From Streptomyces aquilus (GTDB lineage: Bacteria; Actinomycetota; Actinomycetes; Streptomycetales; Streptomycetaceae), in contig NZ_CP034463.1 in NCBI RefSeq assembly GCF_003955715.1, positions 3,906,001-3,970,000 of the forward strand: a DNA stretch of 64,000 nucleotides, given 5' to 3'. The notes under the pieces are model-generated. The model did not search any database. It was not told the DNA's origin and saw only the letters and a list, made by a program, of their open reading frames with translations. This document shows positions 1-8,521 of the stretch, piece by piece. Numbering within the stretch: the stretch's first letter is position 1; the number at the start of each line of letters is the position of its first letter. The position numbers and the translations under genes are program-made.

Positions 1-2
1 AG

Positions 3-263
3 GTGTTTTGGCTTAATCCCTATGAAGCACTCGGGGAGGTCCAAGCACCAACGCTCATCGTGCACGGCACGGCTGACACGCTCGTTCCGTACGAGTCCTC
101 GCGCGTTGCTGTCGAGCACTTCACGGCACCGGTTGAGCTCGTTCCCGTTGAGGGCTCGCAGCACGGTTTCGCTGTCCACGATGACCCGCAATACTTGAAC
201 CCCAAGAGCCAGGAATACCAAGCCTTCGTCATCCGCACCGTGACCGAGTGGCTCAGGCAGTAA
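3..263 (+). CDS. alpha/beta hydrolase, C-terminal part (5' end outside window)
   Basis: This is the C-terminal 86 residues of an alpha/beta-hydrolase fold protein, probably of the dienelactone-hydrolase or prolyl-oligopeptidase-like type. The strand ending LIVHGTADTLVP carries the acid residue of the triad and SQHGF carries the catalytic His; both have the usual spacing. The nucleophile elbow lies upstream of the window, so the substrate cannot be guessed. The gene runs off the left edge, and the Met at position 3 is internal, not a start. It converges on the XRE regulator gene and overlaps its 3' end by 11 bp. Confidence 0.8.
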   Translation: MFWLNPYEALGEVQAPTLIVHGTADTLVPYESSRVAVEHFTAPVELVPVEGSQHGFAVHDDPQYLNPKSQEYQAFVIRTVTEWLRQ

Positions 264-1863
264 GCGACTCACAGAATTCACGGACCGCAGGCCGGCTACG
301 CCACCGATCAAGGGTCAGAAGTACCTCGCCGAGGACGTGCACTGTGCGCTCTGACTTCACTTCACGCGCAACTTCGGCCGACTCCTTGCCGACCTTCGCG
401 GCTTCGTCAGGCTCACCGCTGAGCGCCAGTGCTGCCGCCCGTCGCGCATTGAAAAAGCCCGTGTCGCGGCGGGAGAGGCCACCCATGCTCAATACGTCGC
501 TGAAGAGATCGACGGCGAGACTCGGCTTACCGGCCTCAGTGTAGGTAATTGCATCGCGGAGCAGGCGCGTGTGCCCGGTGAAGTACGCCCCGAGACTGTT
601 TGGCTCCTCCTCGGGAACGCTGGCCAAGAGGTTCTGCGCCGTGTCCAATTTGCCGCGCACCACGTCGAGCGGGTCCCCGAGCATGGCGCGGCCTAGTGCT
701 TCTTGCTGCGTAACTTCGGCCCGGACACGGACGGGCAGCTGCCAGCGGGCATTGCTGGCAGCTTCGGCAAGCGTCAGCATGCGCAGGGCATCACGCTCGT
801 CGTACGCCATCTGTGACTTTTTGAGAAGCACGTAGCCCTGCATGGCGGCGTTGTCCGCTTCCTGTGCCCACTCCATCGCACGGTCATACCAGAAGACGGC
901 CGCCTGCGGCTGTTGAATGTCTCGGTACAGCCATCCGGTGAACTCTGCACCTTCCGCACCGACGGCGAGGAGTTCACGGCGCACACGCGGTGTTACGTCC
1001 CGAGCATGGCCCCCAATCGCACCCAATAGGCCGAGCATAACCGGCAATGTCTTCTTCGGGCCAAGCGCCCCATCGTCGTGCTTGGCTTTTTCGAGTTGGC
1101 GACGGAAGTAGCCAACGACCGGCCCGTCGAGGTAGCGGGCATCGTCCAGCGCAGCCGCAATGTGTTCTAGCTCGTCCAGCCCGAGGCCAGGCAGCGCGGC
1201 AGCTGCAACGCCAGTCCTGAGCAAGTCGCGGCGGTTTATGGGGCTCATTGGGTCTCGCTTGCGTGCGTCCGTGGCGGTGCTGTCCGCCGAGTGACCAAGT
1301 AGCGTGCCCAAACCGCTCGCTGCAAGGGTTTCAGCGTTTACCGGCACCAGGACTGCCCGGCCGTGGATGACGACAGGCAGCATCACGCCGACCTGCGGGG
1401 CCTCTTTCTGAGCGGACGACGTTTCTTCAGGTGGTGGCACTACAGGCACAGCCTCGGTAGAGACTTCCTGCGTTGGCCTGGGCAACTTGAACCACAGTAG
1501 GTCTGCCGGAATCCGCAGGCTATGCGCCCACCTCATGAGTTTGCTGAGGTCCTGCGGAGGTTTTCCGCTCTCAATACGGCTGAGTTGCGCCTGATTGAGT
1601 CCGAGCCATACAGCCATGGCTTCTTGCGAGAGCACCCGGCCATGCCATGGATGTGTGCGGTAGGCGTAGAACACCTGGCCCATGTGCCAACTACTCAGCG
1701 CTTCACGCATGGTGGGCCGCTGCCAGAACTCTGGGGGCACAACGGGCGGGGAGGCCACAGCATGAGCCCGGTCCCGGCGGAGGCAGAGGGCGCACCGGTT
1801 CGCGTAATTGTCCCGTGCCAACCGGGTGCCACAGGAGCAGTGCCGAACCTGCCCAGTTGCCAT
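253..1863 (-). CDS. XRE-family regulator with N-terminal Cys motif and TPR-like C-terminal region
   Basis: A 536-residue regulator. It starts with a CxC...CxxC cluster (Cys9, 11, 24, 27) that could bind zinc. An XRE helix-turn-helix follows at about residues 75-125 (LSQEAMAVWLGLNQAQLSRIES). A linker around residue 210 contains RRDLLRTG before an Ala-rich stretch, and the last 300 residues are helical and TPR-like. Large XRE proteins of this build are common in streptomycetes and usually act as cytoplasmic regulators of nearby accessory genes. The ATG at 1863 is preceded by a GAGCGGGG ribosome site. No ligand or target is evident. The RR motif looks like a Tat signal but is far from the N-terminus and is not one. 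Confidence 0.88.
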   Translation of the reverse strand: MATGQVRHCSCGTRLARDNYANRCALCLRRDRAHAVASPPVVPPEFWQRPTMREALSSWHMGQVFYAYRTHPWHGRVLSQEAMAVWLGLNQAQLSRIESGKPPQDLSKLMRWAHSLRIPADLLWFKLPRPTQEVSTEAVPVVPPPEETSSAQKEAPQVGVMLPVVIHGRAVLVPVNAETLAASGLGTLLGHSADSTATDARKRDPMSPINRRDLLRTGVAAAALPGLGLDELEHIAAALDDARYLDGPVVGYFRRQLEKAKHDDGALGPKKTLPVMLGLLGAIGGHARDVTPRVRRELLAVGAEGAEFTGWLYRDIQQPQAAVFWYDRAMEWAQEADNAAMQGYVLLKKSQMAYDERDALRMLTLAEAASNARWQLPVRVRAEVTQQEALGRAMLGDPLDVVRGKLDTAQNLLASVPEEEPNSLGAYFTGHTRLLRDAITYTEAGKPSLAVDLFSDVLSMGGLSRRDTGFFNARRAAALALSGEPDEAAKVGKESAEVAREVKSERTVHVLGEVLLTLDRWRSRPAVREFCESLTA

Positions 1864-2054
1864 GTGCCGTACCCCGCTCGTCTGGCGCTCCGCTCTGGGA
1901 GCCCAAGCCTAGAGACGCTAGGTGTCCGCTGTCCGCCGGTCCATGCGTCTCATGCATACCCGCTCATGCAACGACGCAATGACGCAAGAGGGTTCGCGGC
2001 CCTCATGCTCCTAACCGTGCTTCGCCCAGCAAGCGACAGCAAGGGAGCACCACC

Positions 2055-2219
2055 ATGAACCGGGAACCCTTCGTCAGTCGACGGGAGTTGGCCGCGCAGA
2101 CCAATGTTGTGCACTGGATCCAGGCCAAATGCACAACGTTGAGGAGGCAGGGGCCACGCGTGCCCATCCCGCGCGCACCACGCCGCCCGCCTGCGTCGAT
2201 GACCGCAAACGATCTTTGA
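2055..2219 (+). CDS. small ORF, 54 aa, unknown
   Basis: The only candidate gene in the roughly 520-nt gap between the divergent regulator and the ATPase. The ATG at 2055 sits after AAGGGAGCACCACC, a reasonable ribosome site. The product is basic, and its first 35 residues (MNREPFVSRRELAAQTNVV) look faintly like the start of an excisionase-type or sigma-like HTH, followed by a Pro/Arg-rich tail. It may be a truncated DNA-binding protein or not a gene at all. The rest of the gap shows no recognisable element. Confidence 0.3.
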   Translation: MNREPFVSRRELAAQTNVVHWIQAKCTTLRRQGPRVPIPRAPRRPPASMTANDL

Positions 2220-2408
2220 TCACCTTGACCACCTCCGAGCTCTTGACCCCATTCCAGTTACCGGGATTAGGCGGTTCGCTCTTGTAGGCCGGCTACTCGA
2301 CAAGCGGGAGCACCCCCACATGAACTCCTCTACTGGCAGATCCACTGTCTTGAGCGCCGTACTGCTGGGCGGCGTCGGCCCGCAGTGGCACGGTGGGATC
2401 GGCCCTCG

Positions 2409-2843
2409 ATGAGCCCCGCCACAGCCGTCGCCATGGTCGCAGCAGAACTTGTGCACCAAACCGCCCTCGGTTTCGCGGTGGCCTTCACCCCGGACAAGGC
2501 CCGAGTCGGACGCATGCGCCGGATTACCGCGGCCCACCTGCGGCTGTGGAAAGTACCTGGGCCGACCGCAGAGAACATCGTGCTGGCCGTCTCCGAGCTT
2601 GTCGCCAATGCCATCGAGCACGGCTGCGGAGACATCGGGTTGACGGTCCTCTACGCCTGCGGAGAGATACGGGTCGAAGTCACAGACGGCAACCCGGCGC
2701 CAGCCAAGCTCACCGTTGCGGACGACGAAGATGTCTCCGGCCGCGGGCTGTTCCTCGTTGCCGTCCTCGCACAGGACTGGGGCGTCAGCACCGACGGCAG
2801 GTCGACGTGGTGCGTCTTCCGCGTCCCTGCGAGGAGGTCGTGA
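2409..2843 (+). CDS. RsbW/SpoIIAB-like ATP-binding protein (HATPase_c_2)
   Basis: A 144-residue single-domain GHKL ATPase of the anti-sigma-factor type. The N-box is at about residues 61-72 (VSELVANAIEHG), the G1 box is EVTDGNPAPA, and the G2-like loop is SGRGLFLV. Streptomycetes encode dozens of such stand-alone HATPases, some of which are serine kinases or anti-sigma factors; the partner of this one is not visible. I chose ATG 2409; a GTG at 2385 would add eight residues and has no better ribosome site. The stop overlaps an ATG at 2843 that opens a long reading frame into the next gene. Confidence 0.82.
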   Translation: MSPATAVAMVAAELVHQTALGFAVAFTPDKARVGRMRRITAAHLRLWKVPGPTAENIVLAVSELVANAIEHGCGDIGLTVLYACGEIRVEVTDGNPAPAKLTVADDEDVSGRGLFLVAVLAQDWGVSTDGRSTWCVFRVPARRS

Positions 2844-3214
2844 TGGTCACAGTCACGCGCGAAGCAGCCGCAGAACTAAGCCGGCGATGCTCCACCGAGG
2901 TAGTGAGTCCATCGTCTGGTGGGCGCGACGGAGCCGCCCAGCCGCAACGGCTCACCGTTGTTGGGTCGTTCGGCCCTGGTGGTTGTGCGAACAGCGGGAC
3001 GTCCCAGGACGTCCCGACCGGGTCCTGCGGCGCGGTACCGGTGTCTACGCGCCCCTTGGACGATGCCCATGTAGCACGCTGCGCCGTGCTTCACCTGGAC
3101 GAACCGCCCTTGTCGGCGAGTGGCGGCTCGAACTGCTTCGGCGGTTCCCCTTGGGGTGCCGCCGAAGCAACGCCCCGATCGCCAACTACGAACCTCACCG
3201 ATGGAGTTGACCTA
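2844..3214 (+). other. 371-nt interval without a convincing gene
   Basis: One frame is open across this stretch and runs on into the DUF6415-like gene (from ATG 2843), and a second frame gives a Trp/Arg-rich ORF ending at 3210. Neither product resembles a protein family, and third-position GC bias is weak in both. A ribosome site (GGAG at 3203-3206) lies just before the ATG at 3215. I treat the interval as leader or decayed coding sequence. Confidence 0.4.
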
Positions 3215-4048
3215 ATGACTTGCACCACGACCTCGGCCCCTACAGCCAACGGTGGGCATGCGGGTGGCATCTCCTGGCCGGAGGGCTCATTCCAGGAACT
3301 GGACCGTGACCTGACGGTCGTTCTGTCGACGCTGGTACCCGGACCGCCGCCTTTCGCGGCGCAGGAGACCCTTCATCGCGAAGTGACCAGACTGGTTTTC
3401 GCCGAGACGGCCTCCGTCAGCGAAGACCCGGACGAGCGACACGTCCAACTGCTGCTCATGCGCGGCCACTTGATGCGACTGCTCGGGGCAGTCCTTCCCC
3501 TCGATGCCAACGAGCCTCCTCTGGAAGAGGAGCGACTGGTCGTACGCGTTCGTGCCCTGCTCGACGAGGAGGTTCCCGGCGACGCCGTGCGAGCGGCGTT
3601 CCTGCACCGGCGGATGTCCGAGGTCGGGCGGGAGCTGCTCGCCGTCCTTCCTGCTGTCGGCGCTTCTGACGACGTTGTCGATGGCTGGGGCAGGACCGTG
3701 TGCGCCGGGTTCGATTCGACGCGTATCCGCGAAGCCATTCGTGCGGCGAAGTCCTGGGAGCAGGCGGGGGTGTACCCGCATCCGCACACCCTCGCGGCGG
3801 TCACACGAGCGCTCAGCGGCTACGTCACGACGCTCGTCCCCTACGTCTCGATCCACTTGGAATCGCTCTCCGCCGGGAGTCGCGGGTGGTCCGCATGCGG
3901 TGAGGCGATCGAGCGCTCGCAGGAGGCCCGGGATGTCGCTCCGGGCGAGGGGCTCAAGGCGGCGAGGGAGCACGCATTCCGTCTCGCCGTCCACACCGAG
4001 GCCCTGCTGCGCTACGCCGAGCAGGACTGCGAGCGGAGCGGTGAGTGA
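3215..4048 (+). CDS. DUF6415-like protein
   Basis: A 277-residue soluble protein. Its middle (MRGHLMRLLGAVLPL, about residues 80-100, followed by a helical stretch) resembles the LRGH...LLP segment of DUF6415, a streptomycete family often annotated near natural-product or regulatory genes and of unknown function. The rest is mostly helical with no catalytic motif that I recognise. ATG 3215 has GGAG nine bases upstream; the same frame is open back to 2393, so a longer form starting at 2843 is possible. The next gene starts two bases after the stop. Confidence 0.6.
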   Translation: MTCTTTSAPTANGGHAGGISWPEGSFQELDRDLTVVLSTLVPGPPPFAAQETLHREVTRLVFAETASVSEDPDERHVQLLLMRGHLMRLLGAVLPLDANEPPLEEERLVVRVRALLDEEVPGDAVRAAFLHRRMSEVGRELLAVLPAVGASDDVVDGWGRTVCAGFDSTRIREAIRAAKSWEQAGVYPHPHTLAAVTRALSGYVTTLVPYVSIHLESLSAGSRGWSACGEAIERSQEARDVAPGEGLKAAREHAFRLAVHTEALLRYAEQDCERSGE

Positions 4049-4049
4049 C

Positions 4050-4277
4050 ATGACCGGGTCCTATCGCGCGGCGCACCGTCAGCGGGTTCACCGTGCTCCG
4101 GCCTCCCCACCGAATTCGGGCTCAGCCCGCAAAGACGAGCCGGCCCCAGGGCGCGTTCGACGTGGCTGGCAACAGGCTCGCGCGCACCGAGGCGCCGTCC
4201 TCCTCGCTACCGCCATCAGCCTGCCCACCGTCTACGTCCTCGCCGAACTCGCCCTGCAGCTCTACGGCGGTTCGTAG
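4050..4277 (+). CDS. small single-pass membrane protein, 75 aa
   Basis: A basic N-terminal half (residues 1-47, rich in Arg, Ala and Pro) followed by one hydrophobic segment (about residues 48-70, AVLLATAISLPTVYVLAELA). It starts right after the DUF6415-like gene and is probably co-transcribed. No family is recognised. The positive-inside rule suggests a cytoplasmic N-terminus. Confidence 0.55.
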   Translation: MTGSYRAAHRQRVHRAPASPPNSGSARKDEPAPGRVRRGWQQARAHRGAVLLATAISLPTVYVLAELALQLYGGS

Positions 4278-4360
4278 CTCACGCCCCAATCAGCCGACCA
4301 GCAGAGTGGGCCGGCACCGATAAGACGACGACTGTGCCAGAACACCGAAGGAGTACGACC

Positions 4361-4852
4361 ATGCCGGCCCCGGACGAGACCATCTCGCCGCCGCTTTCCC
4401 CTCAGGAGCGGGAGGCTCTGCTGGGCATCTCCCAGGGAAGGACGACCGCAGAGACGGCCTGCGACATGGGAGTGTCCGACAGCACGGTCAAGACGTACAT
4501 CCTCCGGATCGGCGGAAAGCTCGGAACTTCCGAGCGGGCAGGCATGGTGGACCTCGCCTACCGTCACGGGCACTTGGACGTCCCCGGGCCCGTGGACCAC
4601 CTCGTCGAGCTGCCGGAGGAGCAGCGCACAGTCCTGGCAGGGCTCGCCGGCGGAATGACCGTCGAGGAGATCGCGGCCGGCGAGAAGCGTCCGCTGGACG
4701 ACGTGCGCAAGGACGCTCGACGCCTGCTGCGGGCCCTCGGTGCTTCCTCGGCCGCGCACGCGGTCACGCGAGGATGGCAGTTCCGTCTCCTGGGCCCCGC
4801 GACCGGCCGTGACAACTCCGGAGACGTCGTCGCCGTGGCAGGACAGGTATGA
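4361..4852 (+). CDS. tandem LuxR-type HTH protein, 163 aa
   Basis: The protein consists of two helix-turn-helix units without a receiver or ligand domain. The first (about residues 10-65) has the LuxR/GerE pattern, LSPQEREALLGISQGRTTAE and later STVKTYILRIGGKL. The second (about residues 78-140: LPEEQRTVLAGLAGGMTVEE, then DDVRKDARRLLRAL) is a degenerate copy. It probably binds DNA, but how it is controlled is not visible. I chose ATG 4361 because AAGGAG lies eight bases upstream; a GTG at 4334 has no such site. The stop overlaps the methyltransferase start (ATGA), so the two are translationally coupled. Confidence 0.7.
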   Translation: MPAPDETISPPLSPQEREALLGISQGRTTAETACDMGVSDSTVKTYILRIGGKLGTSERAGMVDLAYRHGHLDVPGPVDHLVELPEEQRTVLAGLAGGMTVEEIAAGEKRPLDDVRKDARRLLRALGASSAAHAVTRGWQFRLLGPATGRDNSGDVVAVAGQV

Positions 4853-6018
4853 ACGCCCACGTCGAGGCCGGCAGCCTGCGACCGGGCAGTGGCCACGTTC
4901 ACCAGCATGCGGGGGACGTGTTCACCTGCGATCGGCGACAGGATTTCGTGCCCCACGTGATCCGTACGCACCGAGGTGGTCGCTGGCGCAGGGTGGACCG
5001 GAGTAAGAACGCCGGGGAGTGGGCGAAGTTCGTCCATCGCTCCGAGATGCTCGTGTTCGACGTCGACGACGGTGGGGAGGGCGGCCCCGGCATCGTCACG
5101 GGAGTGATCCCGTCCAAAGAAGACGCCGCGGCGCGCCTGGCCGCGCTTGCTCCAGTACCGGGGACGGCCGTTGCCGAGATCGGCACAGACTGCGGCTGGA
5201 CGGCAGCCTGTCTGGACCACCTTCTCCAGGGCGGCCAGGTGGTGACGGTCGCGGACACCGAACGTCTCGCCGAGATCGCCCGGCAGCGCCTGCGCCCCTA
5301 CCCGCGGGTTCGCGTGGTCAGCGGATCGCGGGCCGGGGTCTTGGGGCCGGCGGGTTCGTTCCACGGGCTCCTGTCCCATCGTGCGGTACGCCGTGTGCCG
5401 TGGGAGTGGATCACCCGGGTTCGTCCAGGTGGCCGACTGTGCCTGCCCGTCCGTACCGCTCTGGGCGGATCCAGCACGCTGCTCGTCCTGACCGTCGCGC
5501 GGGACGGGGCCTCGGCCAGTGGACGTTTCCACGCCGGACCGGCTCCGCAGACCGTGTGGCTGCGCGAGCACCGCCCTGGTGAGGGCACCTCCGTCGAGTC
5601 GCAGGGCAGCCCGAGGGCGTCGGAAGCCCTGGACGCGAGGGGGGCGCACGTACGGCCGGCGGCCCGGTTGTTCGCCGGCCTGCTGCGCCCTGACCTTCGG
5701 ATGCAGGTCGTGCGCGGCGTTGCGCAGCTCGAAGGCGAGGTTGCCGACCGCCTGCGTATTCATGACCACCAGGCGTCTCGGGCCGTGGTCTTCCTCCACT
5801 CCCCCCGCATCTACGAGTGGGGGCCGCGCGATCTCGGCTCCGATCTGTTCGACGCGCTCGGTCGGTGGCAGGCGGCCGGAGAACCCGAGGTGGAGCAGCT
5901 GGGCGTGACGATCACGGAAACGGAACACACGTTGTGGCTCGGTGCACCGGACGGTCCGTCGTGGCGTCTGCCTGAACTCCACACGATCACCGGTGAGGTG
6001 GAGCGGCATGCGACCTGA
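4849..6018 (+). CDS. PIMT-like SAM-dependent methyltransferase
   Basis: A 389-residue protein with a Rossmann methyltransferase core at about residues 95-215. Motif I is VAEIGTDCGWTAACL, motif II is VVTVADTE, and the later segment VRRVPWEWITRVRPGG is typical of protein-L-isoaspartate methyltransferase relatives, including the methyltransferases of RiPP maturation systems. The C-terminal 170 residues are an extension of unknown role. It is coupled to the tandem-HTH gene (ATGA) and overlaps the next methyltransferase gene by 11 bp. No precursor peptide was found next to it, so its substrate is unknown. It is the most divergent of three PIMT-fold proteins in the window. Confidence 0.7.
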   Translation: MNAHVEAGSLRPGSGHVHQHAGDVFTCDRRQDFVPHVIRTHRGGRWRRVDRSKNAGEWAKFVHRSEMLVFDVDDGGEGGPGIVTGVIPSKEDAAARLAALAPVPGTAVAEIGTDCGWTAACLDHLLQGGQVVTVADTERLAEIARQRLRPYPRVRVVSGSRAGVLGPAGSFHGLLSHRAVRRVPWEWITRVRPGGRLCLPVRTALGGSSTLLVLTVARDGASASGRFHAGPAPQTVWLREHRPGEGTSVESQGSPRASEALDARGAHVRPAARLFAGLLRPDLRMQVVRGVAQLEGEVADRLRIHDHQASRAVVFLHSPRIYEWGPRDLGSDLFDALGRWQAAGEPEVEQLGVTITETEHTLWLGAPDGPSWRLPELHTITGEVERHAT

Positions 6019-6850
6019 CCATCCGGTGATCCTCCACCCTTCCGCAGCGATCTCCGAGTTGCAGGCCCGGCCGTCGAGCGCCCGGATGCAGAACTACCTG
6101 CTCGGTGGGCGGGACAACTACATCGTCGACCGTGACGGAGCCCTTCGGGCGGCCAAGCGCATGCCGTTCCTGGAGAGCGCCGTCCGCCACGAGCGCCTGT
6201 ACCTGCTCCGAATGGTGCAGGCCCTGGCCATCGCGGGCATCCGGCAGCTGATCGACTTCGGCTGCGGCCTTCCCCACGGCCCCACGCCGGTGGATGTCCT
6301 GACCCGCATTCATCCCGGCGCCCGCGCCGTGTGCATCGACTATGACGTGCTGGTGCACACTCACGCCGACGCAATGATGACGGGCAAGGCGCCCGCTGTC
6401 GTCGAGAGCCTGTGCGCCGACGTACGCGACCCCGAGGCCATCCTCGCTTCCAGAGAAATCCTGGAGACGATCAACTGGCGAGAACCGGTCATCCTTCTCC
6501 TCGGCAGCGTGCTCCACCACATCGAGGACACTCCGGCGCAGCCCCTGACCGTCCTCGTCGACCAGTACAAACACGTAGCCGCCGCCGGCAGCGCTCTCGT
6601 CATCACGCACGCCACCGCCGACGTCTCGGGCAAACCCGTGCGCCGATTCGCCAAGACCATGACGGCGGCCGGCTGCCCCGTCCACCTGCGGACGAAGGAA
6701 CAGATCGCCCGGCTGTTCGACGGCTGGCAACTGACCTCCCCGGGCCTGACCGCGCCACAGACACTGGCACTCGAATACCCGGTCCTGCCCCAGGCCGCGT
6801 CATACGCGGGCACGGCCCGAAAGGAGTCCACGCATGGCCGAGCTGTGTGA
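6008..6850 (+). CDS. DUF574-type SAM-dependent methyltransferase
   Basis: A 280-residue protein of the actinobacterial S-adenosyl methyltransferase family (PF04672, DUF574). Diagnostic features are the N-terminal SSARMQNYLLGGRDNY, motif I QLIDFGCGLP with a following THGPTPVDVL-like loop, and LLLGSVLHHIED. The family is greatly expanded in streptomycetes and its substrates are mostly unknown. ATG 6008 lies inside the end of the previous gene, indicating an operon of HTH protein and two methyltransferases. Confidence 0.85.
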   Translation: MRPDHPVILHPSAAISELQARPSSARMQNYLLGGRDNYIVDRDGALRAAKRMPFLESAVRHERLYLLRMVQALAIAGIRQLIDFGCGLPHGPTPVDVLTRIHPGARAVCIDYDVLVHTHADAMMTGKAPAVVESLCADVRDPEAILASREILETINWREPVILLLGSVLHHIEDTPAQPLTVLVDQYKHVAAAGSALVITHATADVSGKPVRRFAKTMTAAGCPVHLRTKEQIARLFDGWQLTSPGLTAPQTLALEYPVLPQAASYAGTARKESTHGRAV

Positions 6851-7118
6851 TCAGCAGACCGGCGTGATCAGGCCGGTGACCAGCCAACTCCCCCTGGTGT
6901 CCCGGCTAGAATCCGTGACGTCCGGAAACGGGCACCCGGGCGTCGCGGTCACTGACGCTGGACGTCGCGTCTGCACCCCGGAGATCCGCATGCCCCACAC
7001 CCGCGCGTTCGCGCGCGTTCCCGAAAACCCCTTTGCGGGGCGGTTCGCCGACGCCACGCCGCGGTGCCCGGAACCGGTTCGGCGTCGGCCGCAGCCCCGT
7101 CTGGCAGGCCAGCGGTGA
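6834..7118 (+). CDS. possible small ORF overlapping a promoter-leader element
   Basis: ATG 6834 has an excellent ribosome site (AAAGGAG) within the 3' end of the methyltransferase gene, so translation may start here. The frame stays open for 94 codons, but from 6907 on it runs through a promoter and conserved leader (see 6907-6989) and has no family resemblance there. It may be the front of a gene truncated by insertion of that element. A second start in the same frame, ATG 6990 (42 aa), lies directly behind the leader. Confidence 0.3.
   Translation: MAELCDQQTGVIRPVTSQLPLVSRLESVTSGNGHPGVAVTDAGRRVCTPEIRMPHTRAFARVPENPFAGRFADATPRCPEPVRRRPQPRLAGQR
6907..6989 (+). promoter_or_regulatory. promoter plus conserved leader element, copy 1
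   Basis: A -10 hexamer TAGAAT (6907-6912), nine bases, then a conserved leader beginning CCGGAAACGG (6922). The leader contains CACCCGGGCGTCGCGG, a TGACGC, TCTGC and a CCCCGGAG ribosome site. It ends at a start codon (ATG 6990) exactly 68 nt after the first C of CCGG. The second copy (21115-21197) has the same spacings throughout. It probably drives transcription towards the Nudix-APH gene. Confidence 0.6.
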
Positions 7119-7156
7119 ACGGGCAGACAGCCTCACATCGGGGCGGGGACGACATC

Positions 7157-8521
7157 GTGCAGCGCCATCGGGAACCGGTCGACGTCCATCTCATCCTGCG
7201 GCGGGGCGGCGAGGTGCTGCTGAGCCGGCGGGCGGGCGACACCTACGCCACGGGCCTGCTCCACATGCCCTCCGGGCACCTCGACGGAGACTTCGAGGAC
7301 GTGGTCACCGGGCTGGTCCGGGAAGCCGAGGAGGAGCTGGGCGTCATCATCCGGCCAGCCGATGTCCGCGTCGCGTTGGTGATGCAGCACCGCAGCCCCA
7401 GGGGTCACAACCGCACCGGCTGGTTCTTCGAGGTCACCCGGTGGTCCGGCGTCCCGCGCATCGCCGAGCCGGACCGCTGTTCACAGCTGGACTGGTTTGC
7501 CCTCCATGACCTGCCCGACGACATGGTGGCGTACTGCCGGGCCGGCCTGGAGGCGTACCGGGACGGGCACTCCTTCGCACTGCATCTCCAGGAGCCCGAC
7601 GACCCGATCGCCTACGATGCGAACGGGCCAAGCCGTCTGCACCCCTTGCCCGCGCGGGCGCCGGACCCGTACGCCGTCCTGGGCGAGCAGCTCGGCACGT
7701 TCGCCGAGCAGTCCATCGGCCCGCTGAAGGAGGTCACGGACGCCTCCTGGGCGCGGGAGGCTTCCCGTGTGTGGCGGCTGACCGGACGCGACAGCGGGAG
7801 CTGGTTCCTGAAGGTTCACCAGGGGCCCAAGTTCCACCAGCGTGAGGCATGTGCCCTGAGAGAGTGGGCCCCGGCCCTCGGAGCTGGCCGCGCCCCGCGG
7901 CTCGTCGCCGCCGACCCGGATCAACTCGCCGTGATCGTCAGCGCGCTTCCCGGCCGCGTGCTCCACGGCGCCGACCTGAGCGTGGCTGCCTGGCAGTCGG
8001 TCTACCGCCAGCTCGGGCAGCTCTTGCGGGCCCTTCACCTCGGCGAGCCCCCGATGATGGCGCAGGCCCTGGGCGGGCTAGCCAGGCTGGAGCGGCACCT
8101 GGTGGCCGCCGACGGGCTCCTCGAGCCTGGGGAGGAGACGCTGGTGCGGTCCCTCGCCCTGCGCCTGCCTCGTGTACCGCCCGTTCCCCATGGCCGTCGC
8201 CACGGTGATGTACAGCGGCGCAATCTGCTGCTCGACGACCACGGGAATCTGGCCCTCATCGACTGGGAACGCGCGGAAGTCGGGCCCCTGGTCAGTGACT
8301 TCGTTCGCATCGCCGACACCTGGATTGACGCGCCCGAGCTCGAAGCCTCCCTGTTCGACGGGTACGGCCGCCTGCTGTCCCCGGATGAGGACCAAGCGCT
8401 CAAGGGTCTGTCGGCCCTCGACGCGCTCAGCGGCATCCAGTACGGCGCCGCGCACGGCGACCCCGAACTCGTCGAGCGCGGCCATCGCACCCTGCACCGG
8501 CTCCGGAAGGAGGCGGCATGA
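7157..8521 (+). CDS. Nudix hydrolase - APH-type phosphotransferase fusion
   Basis: A 454-residue two-domain protein. Residues 1-150 are a Nudix hydrolase with box GHLDGDFEDV...REAEEELGV (about 41-63; one residue longer than the canonical loop). Residues 190-445 are an aminoglycoside-phosphotransferase fold: HGDVQRRN (His349, Asp351) and LIDWE (Asp369) supply the catalytic and metal residues. The pairing suggests a small-molecule or nucleotide substrate that is both phosphorylated and cleaved, or one domain acting as a sensor. I chose GTG 7157, at the start of Nudix strand 1 behind GGGGACGACATC; GTG 7115 and GTG 7064 are alternatives. The stop overlaps the next start (ATGA). Confidence 0.82.
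   Translation: MQRHREPVDVHLILRRGGEVLLSRRAGDTYATGLLHMPSGHLDGDFEDVVTGLVREAEEELGVIIRPADVRVALVMQHRSPRGHNRTGWFFEVTRWSGVPRIAEPDRCSQLDWFALHDLPDDMVAYCRAGLEAYRDGHSFALHLQEPDDPIAYDANGPSRLHPLPARAPDPYAVLGEQLGTFAEQSIGPLKEVTDASWAREASRVWRLTGRDSGSWFLKVHQGPKFHQREACALREWAPALGAGRAPRLVAADPDQLAVIVSALPGRVLHGADLSVAAWQSVYRQLGQLLRALHLGEPPMMAQALGGLARLERHLVAADGLLEPGEETLVRSLALRLPRVPPVPHGRRHGDVQRRNLLLDDHGNLALIDWERAEVGPLVSDFVRIADTWIDAPELEASLFDGYGRLLSPDEDQALKGLSALDALSGIQYGAAHGDPELVERGHRTLHRLRKEAA

Noticed and set aside
1195..1245. Twin-arginine-like RRDLLRTG in the large XRE regulator
   Set aside because: It is more than 200 residues from the N-terminus of a DNA-binding protein, so it cannot be a Tat signal.
2393..4048. 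551-codon frame taken as one protein
   Set aside because: The first 150 codons are a shadow of the HATPase gene, and the next 120 have weak codon bias; only the part from 3215 looks like a protein.
7028..7048. CCCCTTTGCGGGG hairpin as a terminator after the leader element
   Set aside because: Stem of only 4 bp and no T-run; better explained as part of the leader or chance.
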